This document shows positions 8,999 through 17,958 of a stretch of 64,000 nt of DNA, piece after piece (within the stretch, counting starts at the first letter, position 1; every line of letters starts with the position of its first letter). A model generated the notes under the pieces. The model had not been told where the DNA came from. It worked only from the letters and a program-made list of their open reading frames with translations, and ran no database searches. Both the position numbers and the translations under genes were made by a program. The DNA comes from Alphaproteobacteria bacterium (GTDB lineage Bacteria > Pseudomonadota > Alphaproteobacteria > UBA9219 > RFNS01): NCBI GenBank assembly GCA_037200005.1, contig JBBCGY010000001.1, positions 354,416 through 418,415 on the forward strand, read 5' to 3'.

Positions 8999-10354
8999 AT
9001 GAGCGTCTTTTCAGCCCTCAACGTCGCCGTCAACGGCCTCGACGCCCAGTCGAGAGCTTTCGCGAACGTCTCGGACAATCTCGCCAATACCCAGACCGTG
9101 GGCTATAAGCGCGTCGATACCAGCTTTCAGTCTCTGGTCACGGCCTCCAACGCCAACATCAACAATCCCGGCGGCGTCAGCGCGACCCCGATCTACCAGA
9201 ATTCGATCCAGGGCAATTTGACCCAGGTGGATAGCGGCACGTCGCTCGCGATCCAGGGCAACGGCTTCTTCGGCGTGCGTCGCGGCGTGACCAATGCCTC
9301 CGGCGATACCGCCTTCAGCGAAGAATCATTCTATACGCGCCGCGGCGATTTCGCGCTTTCCAAGGACGGCTATCTTATCAACGGCGCGGGCTATTACCTG
9401 ACGGGCTATCCGCTGGACGCGGACGGCAACAAAGCTTCCGCCGATCCCAACGAAATCCGCATCTCGCAGCTGATCGATAGCCCCGTGCCGACCAGCAGCC
9501 TTTCCTACGCCGCGAATCTTCCCGCGGGCGTGCCGATAACCTACGCCTCGTCGCCCTCGACCATCAACGTCATCGACGCTTTGGGCGGCAAGCACGAAGT
9601 CACTTTCACCTGGAACAAGGATAACGGCGGGGTCGCCGACGGCGAATGGACGCTCACGGCCAAAATCGCGGGAGGCGGAACGGCCGGCGCCGATCTGACG
9701 CTCAACATACCGTTCAATTTCGATACTTTAGATCCGAACGCGGGCACGCTCGCGGCCTATGTAGCCGCCGCCGCCGCCGGCTCGGGCATCGAGGCCGGGA
9801 CGGGCTATACCGTCACGAATCCCGCCAGCACGGTTCCGGCCGGCAAAGCCGTGGTTGCGTTCACCGCGACATTCGCCGGCGCGGGCGCGCAGAACGTCAC
9901 GCTGGATTTCGGCAGCTATCAGACGGCGGGCGGCGTGACGCAGTTCGCCGACAGCGATCTGCAGGTCACGACCTTCCAGCAAAACGGCATTCCGCGCGGT
10001 TCGTTCCAGGCGCTTGAAATCGACAAGAACGGCTTCGTCAGCCTGCATTACGATAACGGTTCGTCGAAAATCTTCTATCAGGTGCCGATCGTCCAGTTCT
10101 ACGCGCCGAATAACCTGCAGCGCCAGGAAGGCAACGCCTTCTCGGAAACCACGGAGAGCGGCAGTCCGCGCCTCGGCGCGGCGGGCGAGCTTGGCGCGGG
10201 GAATATCGTCGGCAATGCGCTCGAATCCTCGAACGTCGATATCGCCTCGGAATTCGCCAAGATGATCCAATACCAGCGCACCTATTCGGCCAACTCGCGG
10301 GTCATCAGCACCGGCTCGAACATGCTGGAAGAAATCATCAATGTCGTCAGGTAA
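8999..10354 (+). CDS. flgE: Flagellar hook protein FlgE
   Basis: 451 residues. The N-terminus has the rod/hook signature (SVFSALNVAVNGLDAQSRA followed by VSDNLANTQTVGYKR). The FlgE central domains follow, and the C-terminus has the matching hook signature (ESSNVDIASEFAKMIQYQRT, then SANSRVISTGSNMLEEIINV). It polymerises into the flexible hook outside the cell. The ATG at 8999 is preferred over an upstream in-frame ATG because of the ribosome-binding site and the conserved N-terminus. First gene of a sigma-54 operon with flgK and flgL. Confidence 0.95.
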   Translation: MSVFSALNVAVNGLDAQSRAFANVSDNLANTQTVGYKRVDTSFQSLVTASNANINNPGGVSATPIYQNSIQGNLTQVDSGTSLAIQGNGFFGVRRGVTNASGDTAFSEESFYTRRGDFALSKDGYLINGAGYYLTGYPLDADGNKASADPNEIRISQLIDSPVPTSSLSYAANLPAGVPITYASSPSTINVIDALGGKHEVTFTWNKDNGGVADGEWTLTAKIAGGGTAGADLTLNIPFNFDTLDPNAGTLAAYVAAAAAGSGIEAGTGYTVTNPASTVPAGKAVVAFTATFAGAGAQNVTLDFGSYQTAGGVTQFADSDLQVTTFQQNGIPRGSFQALEIDKNGFVSLHYDNGSSKIFYQVPIVQFYAPNNLQRQEGNAFSETTESGSPRLGAAGELGAGNIVGNALESSNVDIASEFAKMIQYQRTYSANSRVISTGSNMLEEIINVVR

Positions 10355-10469
10355 GGCAGGGGACGGAATAGCGCATGTTAGATGACAGGGAACAGATGGC
10401 CATGTTGACGCACCAATCCCGATATTCGACCGCCCGTCATCCGTCATCCGTTGGCCGGAGGCAAGCCTC

Positions 10470-11864
10470 ATGAGTCTCGACACCGCCATGAGCGGGGCGA
10501 CATCCGCCCTCAGGACCGTGCAGCAGCAGATCTCGCTGGTCTCCAACAACATCAACAACGCGACCACCCCCGGCTACACCCGCAAGGGCGTCAATCTCTC
10601 GCCGATGGGCGACGGCGTCGAGCTGGTCGGCGTCAAGATCAGCGATTACACGCGCGCGACCGACAGCAATGTCTTGAAGCAGCTTGCCGCCGCGCTTGCC
10701 ACCGACGGGATGAAATCGGCGCAGCAGGAATATCTCAGCCAGGTTCAGGACATTCTGGGCTCCAGCAGCGACAATGTCAGGCTCACCGCCGCGGTGCAGG
10801 CTTTCGGCGATTCATGGACGCAGCTTCAGGCCGAGCCGGAAAGCGTCGCGCTGCAGAACGAGGTCATCCGCAATGGCACCTCGCTGGCCGCCGAAATACG
10901 CCGCATCTCAAGCCAGGTCGAACAGCTCGACCGCTCCATCCAGAGCGATATTTCATCCTCCGTGACCGAGCTCAACCAGGCGCTCAGGGATGTCGAATCC
11001 GCCAATAGCCAGATTGCCACCGCGCATGCCGCCGCGCAGCCGACCGGCAATTACGAAGACCAGCGCGACGTCGCGCTGCAAAAGATCGCCCAGTTCGTCG
11101 ATATCCGCGTCATGGATCGCTCCAACGGCCAGATCGCCGTCTATACGCCCAAGGGCTATGCCCTGCTCGACGGCCAGCCGCAGCAATTCGCCTTCGACGG
11201 CACCAACGTCACGGTCGCGGGCAGCGCCACGGTCGTGAACGCCAATCTCGCGGGCGGCAAGTTCGAAGGCCTGCTCGGCCTGCGCGCCAATTCTTCGCCC
11301 GCCGCCGCCGATCCCAGCCCGACGCAGGAAGTGATCAGAAAATTACGCGCGCAGCTCGACCAGATCGCCAACGGCTTCCTCGCCGACACCACCGGCCCCG
11401 ACAGTTTCGCCCATGTCTATAACGGCGCGACCGCCGCGACCGGAGAATTGGCTACCGGCTTCTTCACCGGCACGAACCGCACCGATTTCAACGTCAATGT
11501 CAGCCTGCTGAACGGCAGCGCCACGGTCAAAAGACTGGCGGCCACGCCGGTCGCCACGGCGATGGCCGACGCGACCCGCAGTTTCGCGGCGGCCGGACAG
11601 ACGACTGCCAACGTCACCTATGGCGGTTATGCCCAGGACATGATCTCGACCTGGCAGACCGGCGCGAAGCGCGCCAAAGACGAAGCTGCGACGGCGGCAA
11701 GCCAGAAGGATTATTTCACCAAGCTTAACACCGACCAGACTGCCGTCAGCGTGGATAGCGAGATGGTCAAGCTGCAGCAATTGCAGATTTCCTATCAGGC
11801 GGCGGCGCGCCTGATCGGCGTGATCCAGCAGATGAACCAAGTCATCATCAACATGGTGTCATAA
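10470..11864 (+). CDS. flgK: Flagellar hook-associated protein 1 FlgK
   Basis: 464 residues, shorter than enterobacterial FlgK (about 550), mainly through a smaller variable middle. The N-terminus carries SGATSALRTVQQQISLVSNN and ATTPGYTRKGV. The C-terminal helix has the hook-filament junction signature (DSEMVKLQQLQISYQAAARL followed by QMNQVIINMV). It forms the first ring between hook and filament. GGAG (10457-10460) precedes the ATG. Its stop directly abuts the flgL start. Confidence 0.93.
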   Translation: MSLDTAMSGATSALRTVQQQISLVSNNINNATTPGYTRKGVNLSPMGDGVELVGVKISDYTRATDSNVLKQLAAALATDGMKSAQQEYLSQVQDILGSSSDNVRLTAAVQAFGDSWTQLQAEPESVALQNEVIRNGTSLAAEIRRISSQVEQLDRSIQSDISSSVTELNQALRDVESANSQIATAHAAAQPTGNYEDQRDVALQKIAQFVDIRVMDRSNGQIAVYTPKGYALLDGQPQQFAFDGTNVTVAGSATVVNANLAGGKFEGLLGLRANSSPAAADPSPTQEVIRKLRAQLDQIANGFLADTTGPDSFAHVYNGATAATGELATGFFTGTNRTDFNVNVSLLNGSATVKRLAATPVATAMADATRSFAAAGQTTANVTYGGYAQDMISTWQTGAKRAKDEAATAASQKDYFTKLNTDQTAVSVDSEMVKLQQLQISYQAAARLIGVIQQMNQVIINMVS

Positions 11865-12818
11865 ATGATCAGCGGCGTCAGCAATCTCAGCATTTTAAGC
11901 CAGGCGACCCGGTCGCTCAACACCGGCCAGGAAAACATGGCCGATCTTACCCAGCAGCTCGCGAGCGGGCGCAAGACGAGCGACATTACCGATTATTCGG
12001 TCTTCGACGCGCGCACGCTGCTCAGCAGCCGCGATCTGCAGGATAAATCCACCGCCTATATCGCCGCGATTCACAGCGTCAGCCCGCGCCTCTCGGTTTA
12101 TCAGAGCACGCTCTCCAGCCTCACGACATTGACCACCAATATCCAGAGCCTGATCAACAATACGCAGAACGCCACGGCGGCGCAGGAGCAAGGCTTGCCC
12201 GCGCAAATCAGCGCCGCCATCGATCAGGTGGAATATTATCTCAACCAGAAGGTCGGCGACCGGTACATCTATTCCGGGACGCGCTATACCCAGAAGCCGA
12301 TCGGCGACATCGCCGCCTTGCCCACGCCGCCGGCCGAGACCTTTCCCGCCGTCAGCGGCACGCTGCCGCCCTATGACGGCGCCGCGCCGGGCACCGACGC
12401 CAAGGCCTATGCTCAAGACAAGGTGATGATCGACGACAACCTGCAACTGAATTACGGCATCCCCTCGACCTCCCTGGGCATCCAGAACATGATCCAGGGG
12501 CTGCGTTTCGCCCTGTCCGCCACGAAGGACAGCGCCAATTACGATACCTATATGGCGCAGGCGCAGAGCTATTTGGGAACCGCCGTCAATGGCCTGCGCA
12601 ATCTCGAGGCCCAGACGGCGGGCAACCAGAAGATCCTGGCTCAAGCGGAAGCGGATCAGAAATCCACCATCAATCTTTTGCAGACCCGGATCGGCAATAT
12701 CCAGAATGTCGATCTTAACGAAGTGTCAGTAAAGATCAATGCATACCAGACTCAACTCAATGCTTCTTACGCGGCGACGGCAAAACTTATCAATATGTCG
12801 ATCCTGAATTATCTATAG
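11865..12818 (+). CDS. flgL: Flagellar hook-associated protein 3 FlgL
   Basis: 317 residues. A flagellin-like N-terminal coiled region (ISGVSNLSILSQATRSLNTG, then LTQQLASGRKTSDITDYSV) and a C-terminal one (DLNEVSVKINAYQTQLNASY) identify FlgL, the second junction ring protein. No spacer separates it from flgK, so coupled expression is expected. The operon may continue into the next two genes, which follow on the same strand without a terminator. Confidence 0.92.
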   Translation: MISGVSNLSILSQATRSLNTGQENMADLTQQLASGRKTSDITDYSVFDARTLLSSRDLQDKSTAYIAAIHSVSPRLSVYQSTLSSLTTLTTNIQSLINNTQNATAAQEQGLPAQISAAIDQVEYYLNQKVGDRYIYSGTRYTQKPIGDIAALPTPPAETFPAVSGTLPPYDGAAPGTDAKAYAQDKVMIDDNLQLNYGIPSTSLGIQNMIQGLRFALSATKDSANYDTYMAQAQSYLGTAVNGLRNLEAQTAGNQKILAQAEADQKSTINLLQTRIGNIQNVDLNEVSVKINAYQTQLNASYAATAKLINMSILNYL

Positions 12819-12873
12819 GCTGGGCCGGTGGAAGCCCGCGCGGCAGACACCGTTCGCCCTGGAGGAACACGCG

Positions 12874-14370
12874 ATGCAACAACATATCGATCTCGGGCCG
12901 GTTGAAATCAGCTACGCCGCGGCTTTGCGGGGCGTCAGGCCAAAAGGTTCGAGCCAGTCTTTCCGTTATATACGCGCCGGCCGCATGGACGCGGATGAAA
13001 TGCTATGCCTCGCGGCCAGCAATCCCGAAGGCGAATTCCTGTTCATCGACGAGAATGCGAGCCAGGCCGCCGAAGCGCAGCGCCGGGCGCGCGATCTTCA
13101 TCTTGCCAATGCCGAGTTTATCGGCATGAGTCTGGCGAAGCTCGAGGACGCGCTGGCGGCCGGCACCCATTTCATCGCCGCCGCCGACTATTTCTGCGTC
13201 GACCTGAGCTATGACGTGGCCGATAACGCCTCCTACGCGCACCAGCTTGCCGGCTCGCTGGTGCGGCCCGGCGGCCTGTTCGTCATTCGCTACGCGCCCT
13301 TCGCCAGCGCCCGGGACAGCCTGCATTTCATGACGGCGGAATTCGCTCCGGAACTAAAACCGAGCCAGCATACCGAATTTCTGCATGAATTGAAGCAGCT
13401 CGGCCATGCCTATTTCGCGCAGCATCCCGAGGACTCGGCCGCGCTCGACAACGCGCTGGGCGCCCAGAATCCCGAAAAATTCCTGAACGAATTCGCCGTG
13501 GCCACCAAGCCGCAATCGAGGACCATCGCCACGCTCGCTTCCATGGTGCCGCAGAAGTTCGCCTTTGTCGGCGACGCCCGTTTCTCCGCCAACTATCTCG
13601 AAATGATGGTGCCGAAGCCGTCGCAGGAAATACTTTATTCGCTTCGCGGGCATCTGCTGTACGAGGTCATCAAGGACTTCTCGGCGGCCCATGCTTTCCG
13701 CACCGACATCTGGATCAGGCAGCCGGGCGATTTCACCGGCGACCTCGCGCAGCTTTACGGCAATTTTTTCTACGGCCTTACCGACATGACGGGACCAGTG
13801 CCGGAAACCATCATGGCCGGAGGGCAGAGTCTCGATCTCTCCGCGCCGATCCTCGCGGCGCTGCTCAAATTCATGCATGTGATGCCGCTGACGGTCGGCG
13901 ATTTCCTCGATCATCCCGACGGCCGCGAGTTTAAGCCTCTCGATGTCGTCATGGCGGTGCAGATGCTGGTCGCCTGCGGCATCGCCGCGCCGATGCGCGG
14001 CAGCTTCGCAGGGCTCGGCCAGATCGATTACCGCTATCCCCGCCTTGCCGGGCTGTTCAATCAGCAGCTTCGCGCCGAACCGCTCCATGGCATGAGCGCC
14101 ACGCTGGCCTCGACGGTCGCGGGGCGTCCGGTCAAGCTGGAACTGCCCGAAGCGCTGGTGCTTCAGGCCGTCGGCCGGGTCGGATTCGAGGAATCCGCCG
14201 GGGCGCTGATGACGGAATTGCAGCGCGTCGCGGGCAACCCGGCGCAAGCCCGGCTGGTCTTTCCCTTCGCCCTGACGCCCGAGCATCATTTCGCCGAAAG
14301 CATGATCCGGCGGGTTTGCGAGCGCAATATCGTGAACTGGTATGCGCTGGGCGTGCTGGACGCGGCATAG
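12874..14370 (+). CDS. Methyltransferase-regulatory-domain protein with degenerate SAM site
   Basis: 498 residues. The layout matches proteins with a class I methyltransferase followed by a methyltransferase regulatory domain (PF10119 type). Residues about 31-110 align to the methyltransferase fold (acidic FIDENASQ at the end of strand 2, NAEFIGMSL), and FLNEFAVATKPQ resembles the regulatory domain's start. The Gly-rich SAM motif I (usually like LELGCGxGG) is replaced by IRAGRMDADE, so catalysis is doubtful. A good ribosome-binding site (GGAGGA) precedes the ATG. Its place behind flgL suggests a flagellar role; this is inference. Confidence 0.65.
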   Translation: MQQHIDLGPVEISYAAALRGVRPKGSSQSFRYIRAGRMDADEMLCLAASNPEGEFLFIDENASQAAEAQRRARDLHLANAEFIGMSLAKLEDALAAGTHFIAAADYFCVDLSYDVADNASYAHQLAGSLVRPGGLFVIRYAPFASARDSLHFMTAEFAPELKPSQHTEFLHELKQLGHAYFAQHPEDSAALDNALGAQNPEKFLNEFAVATKPQSRTIATLASMVPQKFAFVGDARFSANYLEMMVPKPSQEILYSLRGHLLYEVIKDFSAAHAFRTDIWIRQPGDFTGDLAQLYGNFFYGLTDMTGPVPETIMAGGQSLDLSAPILAALLKFMHVMPLTVGDFLDHPDGREFKPLDVVMAVQMLVACGIAAPMRGSFAGLGQIDYRYPRLAGLFNQQLRAEPLHGMSATLASTVAGRPVKLELPEALVLQAVGRVGFEESAGALMTELQRVAGNPAQARLVFPFALTPEHHFAESMIRRVCERNIVNWYALGVLDAA

Positions 14371-14411
14371 GCGCCGGATGACGTCCGATCCCGGTCATTT
14401 GGTGCCCGGCC

Positions 14412-16055
14412 ATGCCGACCGGTAAGCCCGCCGCCCAGATCGAAGAAGCCATGGAACTGCACCGGCGCGGCGATGTCGGCGCGGCGGCGGCGCTTTACCG
14501 GAAAATCATCGATGCCGACCCGGCCAATGCGGACGCATGGCAGCTTCTGGGGGTCGTGGCGCGGCAGATGGGCAAGACCGATCTTGCGCTGCGGCTGATC
14601 GCCGAGGCCCTCAAGCTCAATCCGCGCCACGCGCCCGCGCTCGCCAATCACGCGCTGCTGCTGCGCGAAGGCGGCGATCTCGATGCCGCCAGGAAACAGG
14701 CGGAAGCGGCGGTCGAGGCCGATCGGCATTATCCCGAGGCGCATACGGCGCTGGCGGGGGCGCTGCAGGCGCAGCGGGATTTCGCGGGCGCGCTGCGGCA
14801 TTATGAAATCGCGGCGCTGCGGAAAACCGGCGATCCCGACCTTTATAACAACATCGCCATCGCCCGGCAGCGGCTCGGGCTTCTGGCCGAGGCTTACGAT
14901 GCGGTGGCGCAAGCCTTGAAATTGAAGCCCGGCCTCGCCCGCCTGCACCATACGCGGGGCAATATCCTGCGCGCGGCGGGCTATCCCGATCTCGCCTGCG
15001 ACGCGTTCGCCGAAGCCCTGCGCCTCGATCCGGGGCTGAAGGAAACGGAAGTCAACGCCGCGATGACGCATCTTTTGATCGGGGATTTTCCGCGCGGCTG
15101 GGAATTGTTCGACCGGCGCGGCAAGGCGGACGCGCGGCATGAGAGCTTGACGCGCTGGCGGGGCGAGAAAAACGCGTCGATCCATTTGCTGATCCATGCC
15201 GAACAGGGACTCGGCGATACGATTCAATTCTCGCGCCTGGTCTTCTGGGCGCGCGGGCATATTGGCCGCATCATCCTCGAAGTGCAAAAGCCGCTGCGCT
15301 CGCTGATCGCGGCGTCGTTCCCGGACATGGATGTCATTGCGTCCGAGGACGATATCCCGGCGGGCGCGACGCATCATTGCCGTTTGCTGGATATCGCCGG
15401 GATGATGGCGCTCGACGGCGGCAATATTCCGGGCGCGGTTCCCTACATCAAGGCGCCGCCGCTGGCCGAGCCGCCGCGACTGTTGCTGGCGGGACGGAAA
15501 AAGCCCGTCATCGGCCTGGTCTGGGCGGGCAATCCCGGCCATCTGAACGACGCCAACCGTTCGCTGAAACTGCAGCAGCTCGCGCCCGCGCTGTCGCCTT
15601 TCGCCGCGCATATGGTTTCGCTGCAAAAAGGCCCGCAGGCCGAGGAGCTGGCATCGTCGGGCCTCGATATCGCCGACGGCGGCGCGCTGCTCGATGATTT
15701 CTCGGCGACGGCGGCGATGCTGGACGGCATCGACCTGCTGATCAGCGTCGATACGTCGGTCGCGCATCTCGCGGGCGCGCTTGGCCGTCCGGTCTGGGTA
15801 ATGCTGCCTTACGATCCCGATTGGCGCTGGCTGCTGGAGCGGCAGGATGCGCCCTGGTATCCTTCGGCGCGGCTCTATCGCCAGGCGGCGCCGGGCGATT
15901 GGGCGGAGCCGCTCGGAAATATGGCGGGTGATCTTGCTGCCTTCATCGGAGGCGACCCTTCCGTTCTGCAACCAACGGTTTGGGATCACCTTCCGGCGCG
16001 CCGCCCGCGTACGCCGCTCAAACTGCCCGGATTGGACGCGGGCGAATCTTCATGA
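14412..16055 (+). CDS. TPR protein with C-terminal GT-B glycosyltransferase domain (GT9/FlmG-like)
   Basis: 547 residues. Six or so TPR units occupy about residues 5-240 (for example PANADAWQLLGVVARQMGKT and PDLYNNIAIARQRLGLLAEA). The C-terminal domain (about 255-515) has heptosyltransferase-like motifs: HAEQGLGDTIQFSRL, PVIGLVWAGNPGH and DLLISVDTSVAHLAGALGRP, the last matching the nucleotide-sugar site. Caulobacter FlmG, a flagellin glycosyltransferase, has this same order of TPR binding domain then GT-B. Given the position behind flgEKL, flagellin or hook glycosylation is a reasonable inference. Confidence 0.8.
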   Translation: MPTGKPAAQIEEAMELHRRGDVGAAAALYRKIIDADPANADAWQLLGVVARQMGKTDLALRLIAEALKLNPRHAPALANHALLLREGGDLDAARKQAEAAVEADRHYPEAHTALAGALQAQRDFAGALRHYEIAALRKTGDPDLYNNIAIARQRLGLLAEAYDAVAQALKLKPGLARLHHTRGNILRAAGYPDLACDAFAEALRLDPGLKETEVNAAMTHLLIGDFPRGWELFDRRGKADARHESLTRWRGEKNASIHLLIHAEQGLGDTIQFSRLVFWARGHIGRIILEVQKPLRSLIAASFPDMDVIASEDDIPAGATHHCRLLDIAGMMALDGGNIPGAVPYIKAPPLAEPPRLLLAGRKKPVIGLVWAGNPGHLNDANRSLKLQQLAPALSPFAAHMVSLQKGPQAEELASSGLDIADGGALLDDFSATAAMLDGIDLLISVDTSVAHLAGALGRPVWVMLPYDPDWRWLLERQDAPWYPSARLYRQAAPGDWAEPLGNMAGDLAAFIGGDPSVLQPTVWDHLPARRPRTPLKLPGLDAGESS

Positions 16056-16102
16056 TAATTTTTCAGCATGATGTTCCATCCTGGCGTTGGGGCTGGTGAT
16101 TC

Positions 16103-17113
16103 TTGACCGAGCCGCCTGAAAAAACACCGCTGCCTGAAAGCACGGAAGAGCGCCGCTTCGCATGGGGCGCCCTGTTCGGCGTTATGGCGCTGGGAGGATT
16201 TCTTTGCGCGCTGGCGCTGGCGGCGTCGCTGCTCGTCCCCGGCCCCGCCATCGCGCCGCAGACCGTCATGATTCCGAAAAACAGCGGCGCGCGGGAAATC
16301 GGCCGCATCCTGGAAAACAGCGGCATTGTTTATCACCATCTGCATTTCGCGCTGGCGGCGCGTGCGATCGCGCGCGGCACGCTGCGGGCCGGCGAGTACG
16401 AGTTTCCGGCCGCCGCGCCCATTCTCGATATCATCGCCAAGATGCAGGCGGGCGAGACGGTGGTGCATCGCCTGACGATTCCGGAGGGGCTGACGGCGGC
16501 GGAGATCGTCGCGCTGGTCAAGACCGACGAGGCGCTGGCGGGCGAGGTGAGCGCGATTCCCGAGGAAGGCACGCTGCTGCCCAGCACCTATCATTTCAGC
16601 CGGGGCGACTTGCGCCAGGATTTGCTTGCGCGGATGGAAAAGCTCGAAGCGTCTTTGCTGCGCGAATTATGGGAGAAGCGCGATCCCGGCCTGCCCTTCG
16701 CCACGCCGGAGGAAGCGCGCGTTCTGGCTTCGATCGTGGAAAAGGAAACCGGCCATGAGGGCGAAAGGCCGCGCGTCGCCGGGCTGTTCATCAACCGGCT
16801 GCGCCAGGGCATGAAATTGCAGGCCGATCCCACGGTCATCTACGCGCTGACCCAGGGGCGCGGGCCGCTCGACCGCCCGCTGTCCCATGCCGATCTCGCG
16901 TTCGACTCGCCTTACAACACCTATGTCGCCGCGGGCCTGCCGCCGAAGCCGATCGCCAATCCCGGACGCGCCGCGCTCGAAGCGGTGATGCATCCCGAAA
17001 AGCACGGTTTTCTTTATTTCGTCGCCGACGGCAGCGGCGGGCATGTTTTTTCCCGGACGCTCGAAGAACATAATATCAATGTCGCCAACTGGCGGCGGCT
17101 GGAGAAAAGATAG
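16103..17113 (+). CDS. mltG: Endolytic murein transglycosylase MltG
   Basis: 336 residues, TTG start. A short cytosolic tail and one membrane segment (about 21-48) precede the YceG-like domain. The catalytic stretch SIVEKETGHEGE (about 210-221) and the substrate-site motif GMKLQADPTVIYAL are intact, as is the C-terminal DSPYNTYVAAGLPPKPIANPG block. MltG cuts nascent glycan strands in the periplasm and sets their length. The TTG at 16103 is the first start in frame after stops; no better codon lies before the membrane segment. Confidence 0.93.
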   Translation: MTEPPEKTPLPESTEERRFAWGALFGVMALGGFLCALALAASLLVPGPAIAPQTVMIPKNSGAREIGRILENSGIVYHHLHFALAARAIARGTLRAGEYEFPAAAPILDIIAKMQAGETVVHRLTIPEGLTAAEIVALVKTDEALAGEVSAIPEEGTLLPSTYHFSRGDLRQDLLARMEKLEASLLRELWEKRDPGLPFATPEEARVLASIVEKETGHEGERPRVAGLFINRLRQGMKLQADPTVIYALTQGRGPLDRPLSHADLAFDSPYNTYVAAGLPPKPIANPGRAALEAVMHPEKHGFLYFVADGSGGHVFSRTLEEHNINVANWRRLEKR

Positions 17114-17171
17114 AATCTAAACCGTTGTGCTAAACTGTTGTGATTGTGTGTAATTATCCTGGGATGGAATC

Positions 17172-17200
17172 TTTACATACAATCAACATGTTAGTATACT
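17172..17200 (+). promoter_or_regulatory. Sigma-70-type promoter of the DUF5678-like/retropepsin pair
   Basis: TTTACA (17172-17177), a 17-base spacer, then TATACT (17195-17200). Both hexamers are one base off consensus at ideal spacing, giving a leader of about 30 bases before the ATG at 17238. The AT-rich surroundings differ from the neighbouring genes. Confidence 0.75.
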
Positions 17201-17237
17201 CCTCTTATCAGAGTAAAAAACGAAAGCCTCTGCAAAC

Positions 17238-17504
17238 ATGGCGACACCATCTTCCGATCGCTCTCTTGATAGAGAGATTGATGCTTACAATGCCATGAAG
17301 GAAGATTTGCAAAAATCCTCCTTGAGGAAATGGGTGGTTTTTCATAACCGTCAGCTTCAAGGCACTTATGGGGATTTCGATTCCGCCGCCTATGCGGCGG
17401 TAGAAAAATTCGGGCGTGGCCCCTATCTTATCCGGCAAGTCGGGGAAGAAGACATGGTTCTTCCGGCATCTGTCGTTTATGCTGTTTCCCACGATGCAGG
17501 TTGA
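17238..17504 (+). CDS. Small DUF5678-like protein
   Basis: 88 residues. The core, KWVVFHNRQLQGTYGDFDSA followed by a FGRGPYLIRQVGEED strand, resembles the short DUF5678-type beta/alpha fold found beside retropepsin-like proteases. The biochemical role of that family is unknown. It has its own good promoter, and its end overlaps the start of the protease gene, so the two are likely co-translated. No signal peptide. Confidence 0.65.
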   Translation: MATPSSDRSLDREIDAYNAMKEDLQKSSLRKWVVFHNRQLQGTYGDFDSAAYAAVEKFGRGPYLIRQVGEEDMVLPASVVYAVSHDAG

Positions 17505-17958
17505 ATGCGGATTTCACGCGGAAAAGGATGGCCGCGAACTTCTGGTCGAGATTGGGCCGGAAATACAGGTGGTCATAAGCTTTGATCCAGCGCATTTCTC
17601 CAAGACCTTCATTCACAATCCGTCGCATCCTTTGCCGTCAATGAATGTGCAGGCTTTGGTCGATACCGGGGCAAAAAATAACCATATTGATGCCAATGTC
17701 GCCAAAGCCCTTAATCTGCCGGTTGTCAATCGCAGGACGATTGCGGGCAGCAGCGGAAAACATGTCGTCGATGTTTATCTGGCGCATATCCATATCCCCG
17801 CGCTTGAGGAAACCATTCCGGGAGAATTTTCAGGCGTAAAACTGGTCGAGGCGGGTTCCAGACATGGCGCTATCCTGGGCCGAACATTTCTCAAGAATAT
17901 CACCTTGGTCTATAAAGGATTGACCGGCCAAGTATCCTTGAGAAATCATCGTTCATGA
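17491..17958 (+). CDS. Retropepsin-like aspartic protease family protein
   Basis: 155 residues from the ATG at 17491; 17479 is an alternative start. The domain has the aspartic protease flap and active-site order: ALVDTGAKNNHIDANVAKAL carries the DTGA catalytic triad, followed by a hydrophobic strand and GAILGRTFLKNITLVYKG, where ILGR corresponds to the family's hydrophobic-Gly motif. One such domain per chain implies a homodimer. The start lies inside the 3' end of the small upstream gene (14-base overlap). Substrate unknown. Its stop overlaps the convergent holC stop by 6 bases. Confidence 0.75.
   Translation, partial: TMQVECGFHAEKDGRELLVEIGPEIQVVISFDPAHFSKTFIHNPSHPLPSMNVQALVDTGAKNNHIDANVAKALNLPVVNRRTIAGSSGKHVVDVYLAHIHIPALEETIPGEFSGVKLVEAGSRHGAILGRTFLKNITLVYKGLTGQVSLRNHRS

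Noticed and set aside
17238-17958. The small gene and the protease as one frameshifted gene
   Set aside because: Each has its own domain and the second has usable ATG codons in the overlap. The junction does not show a three-G run like the breaks near 50 kb.
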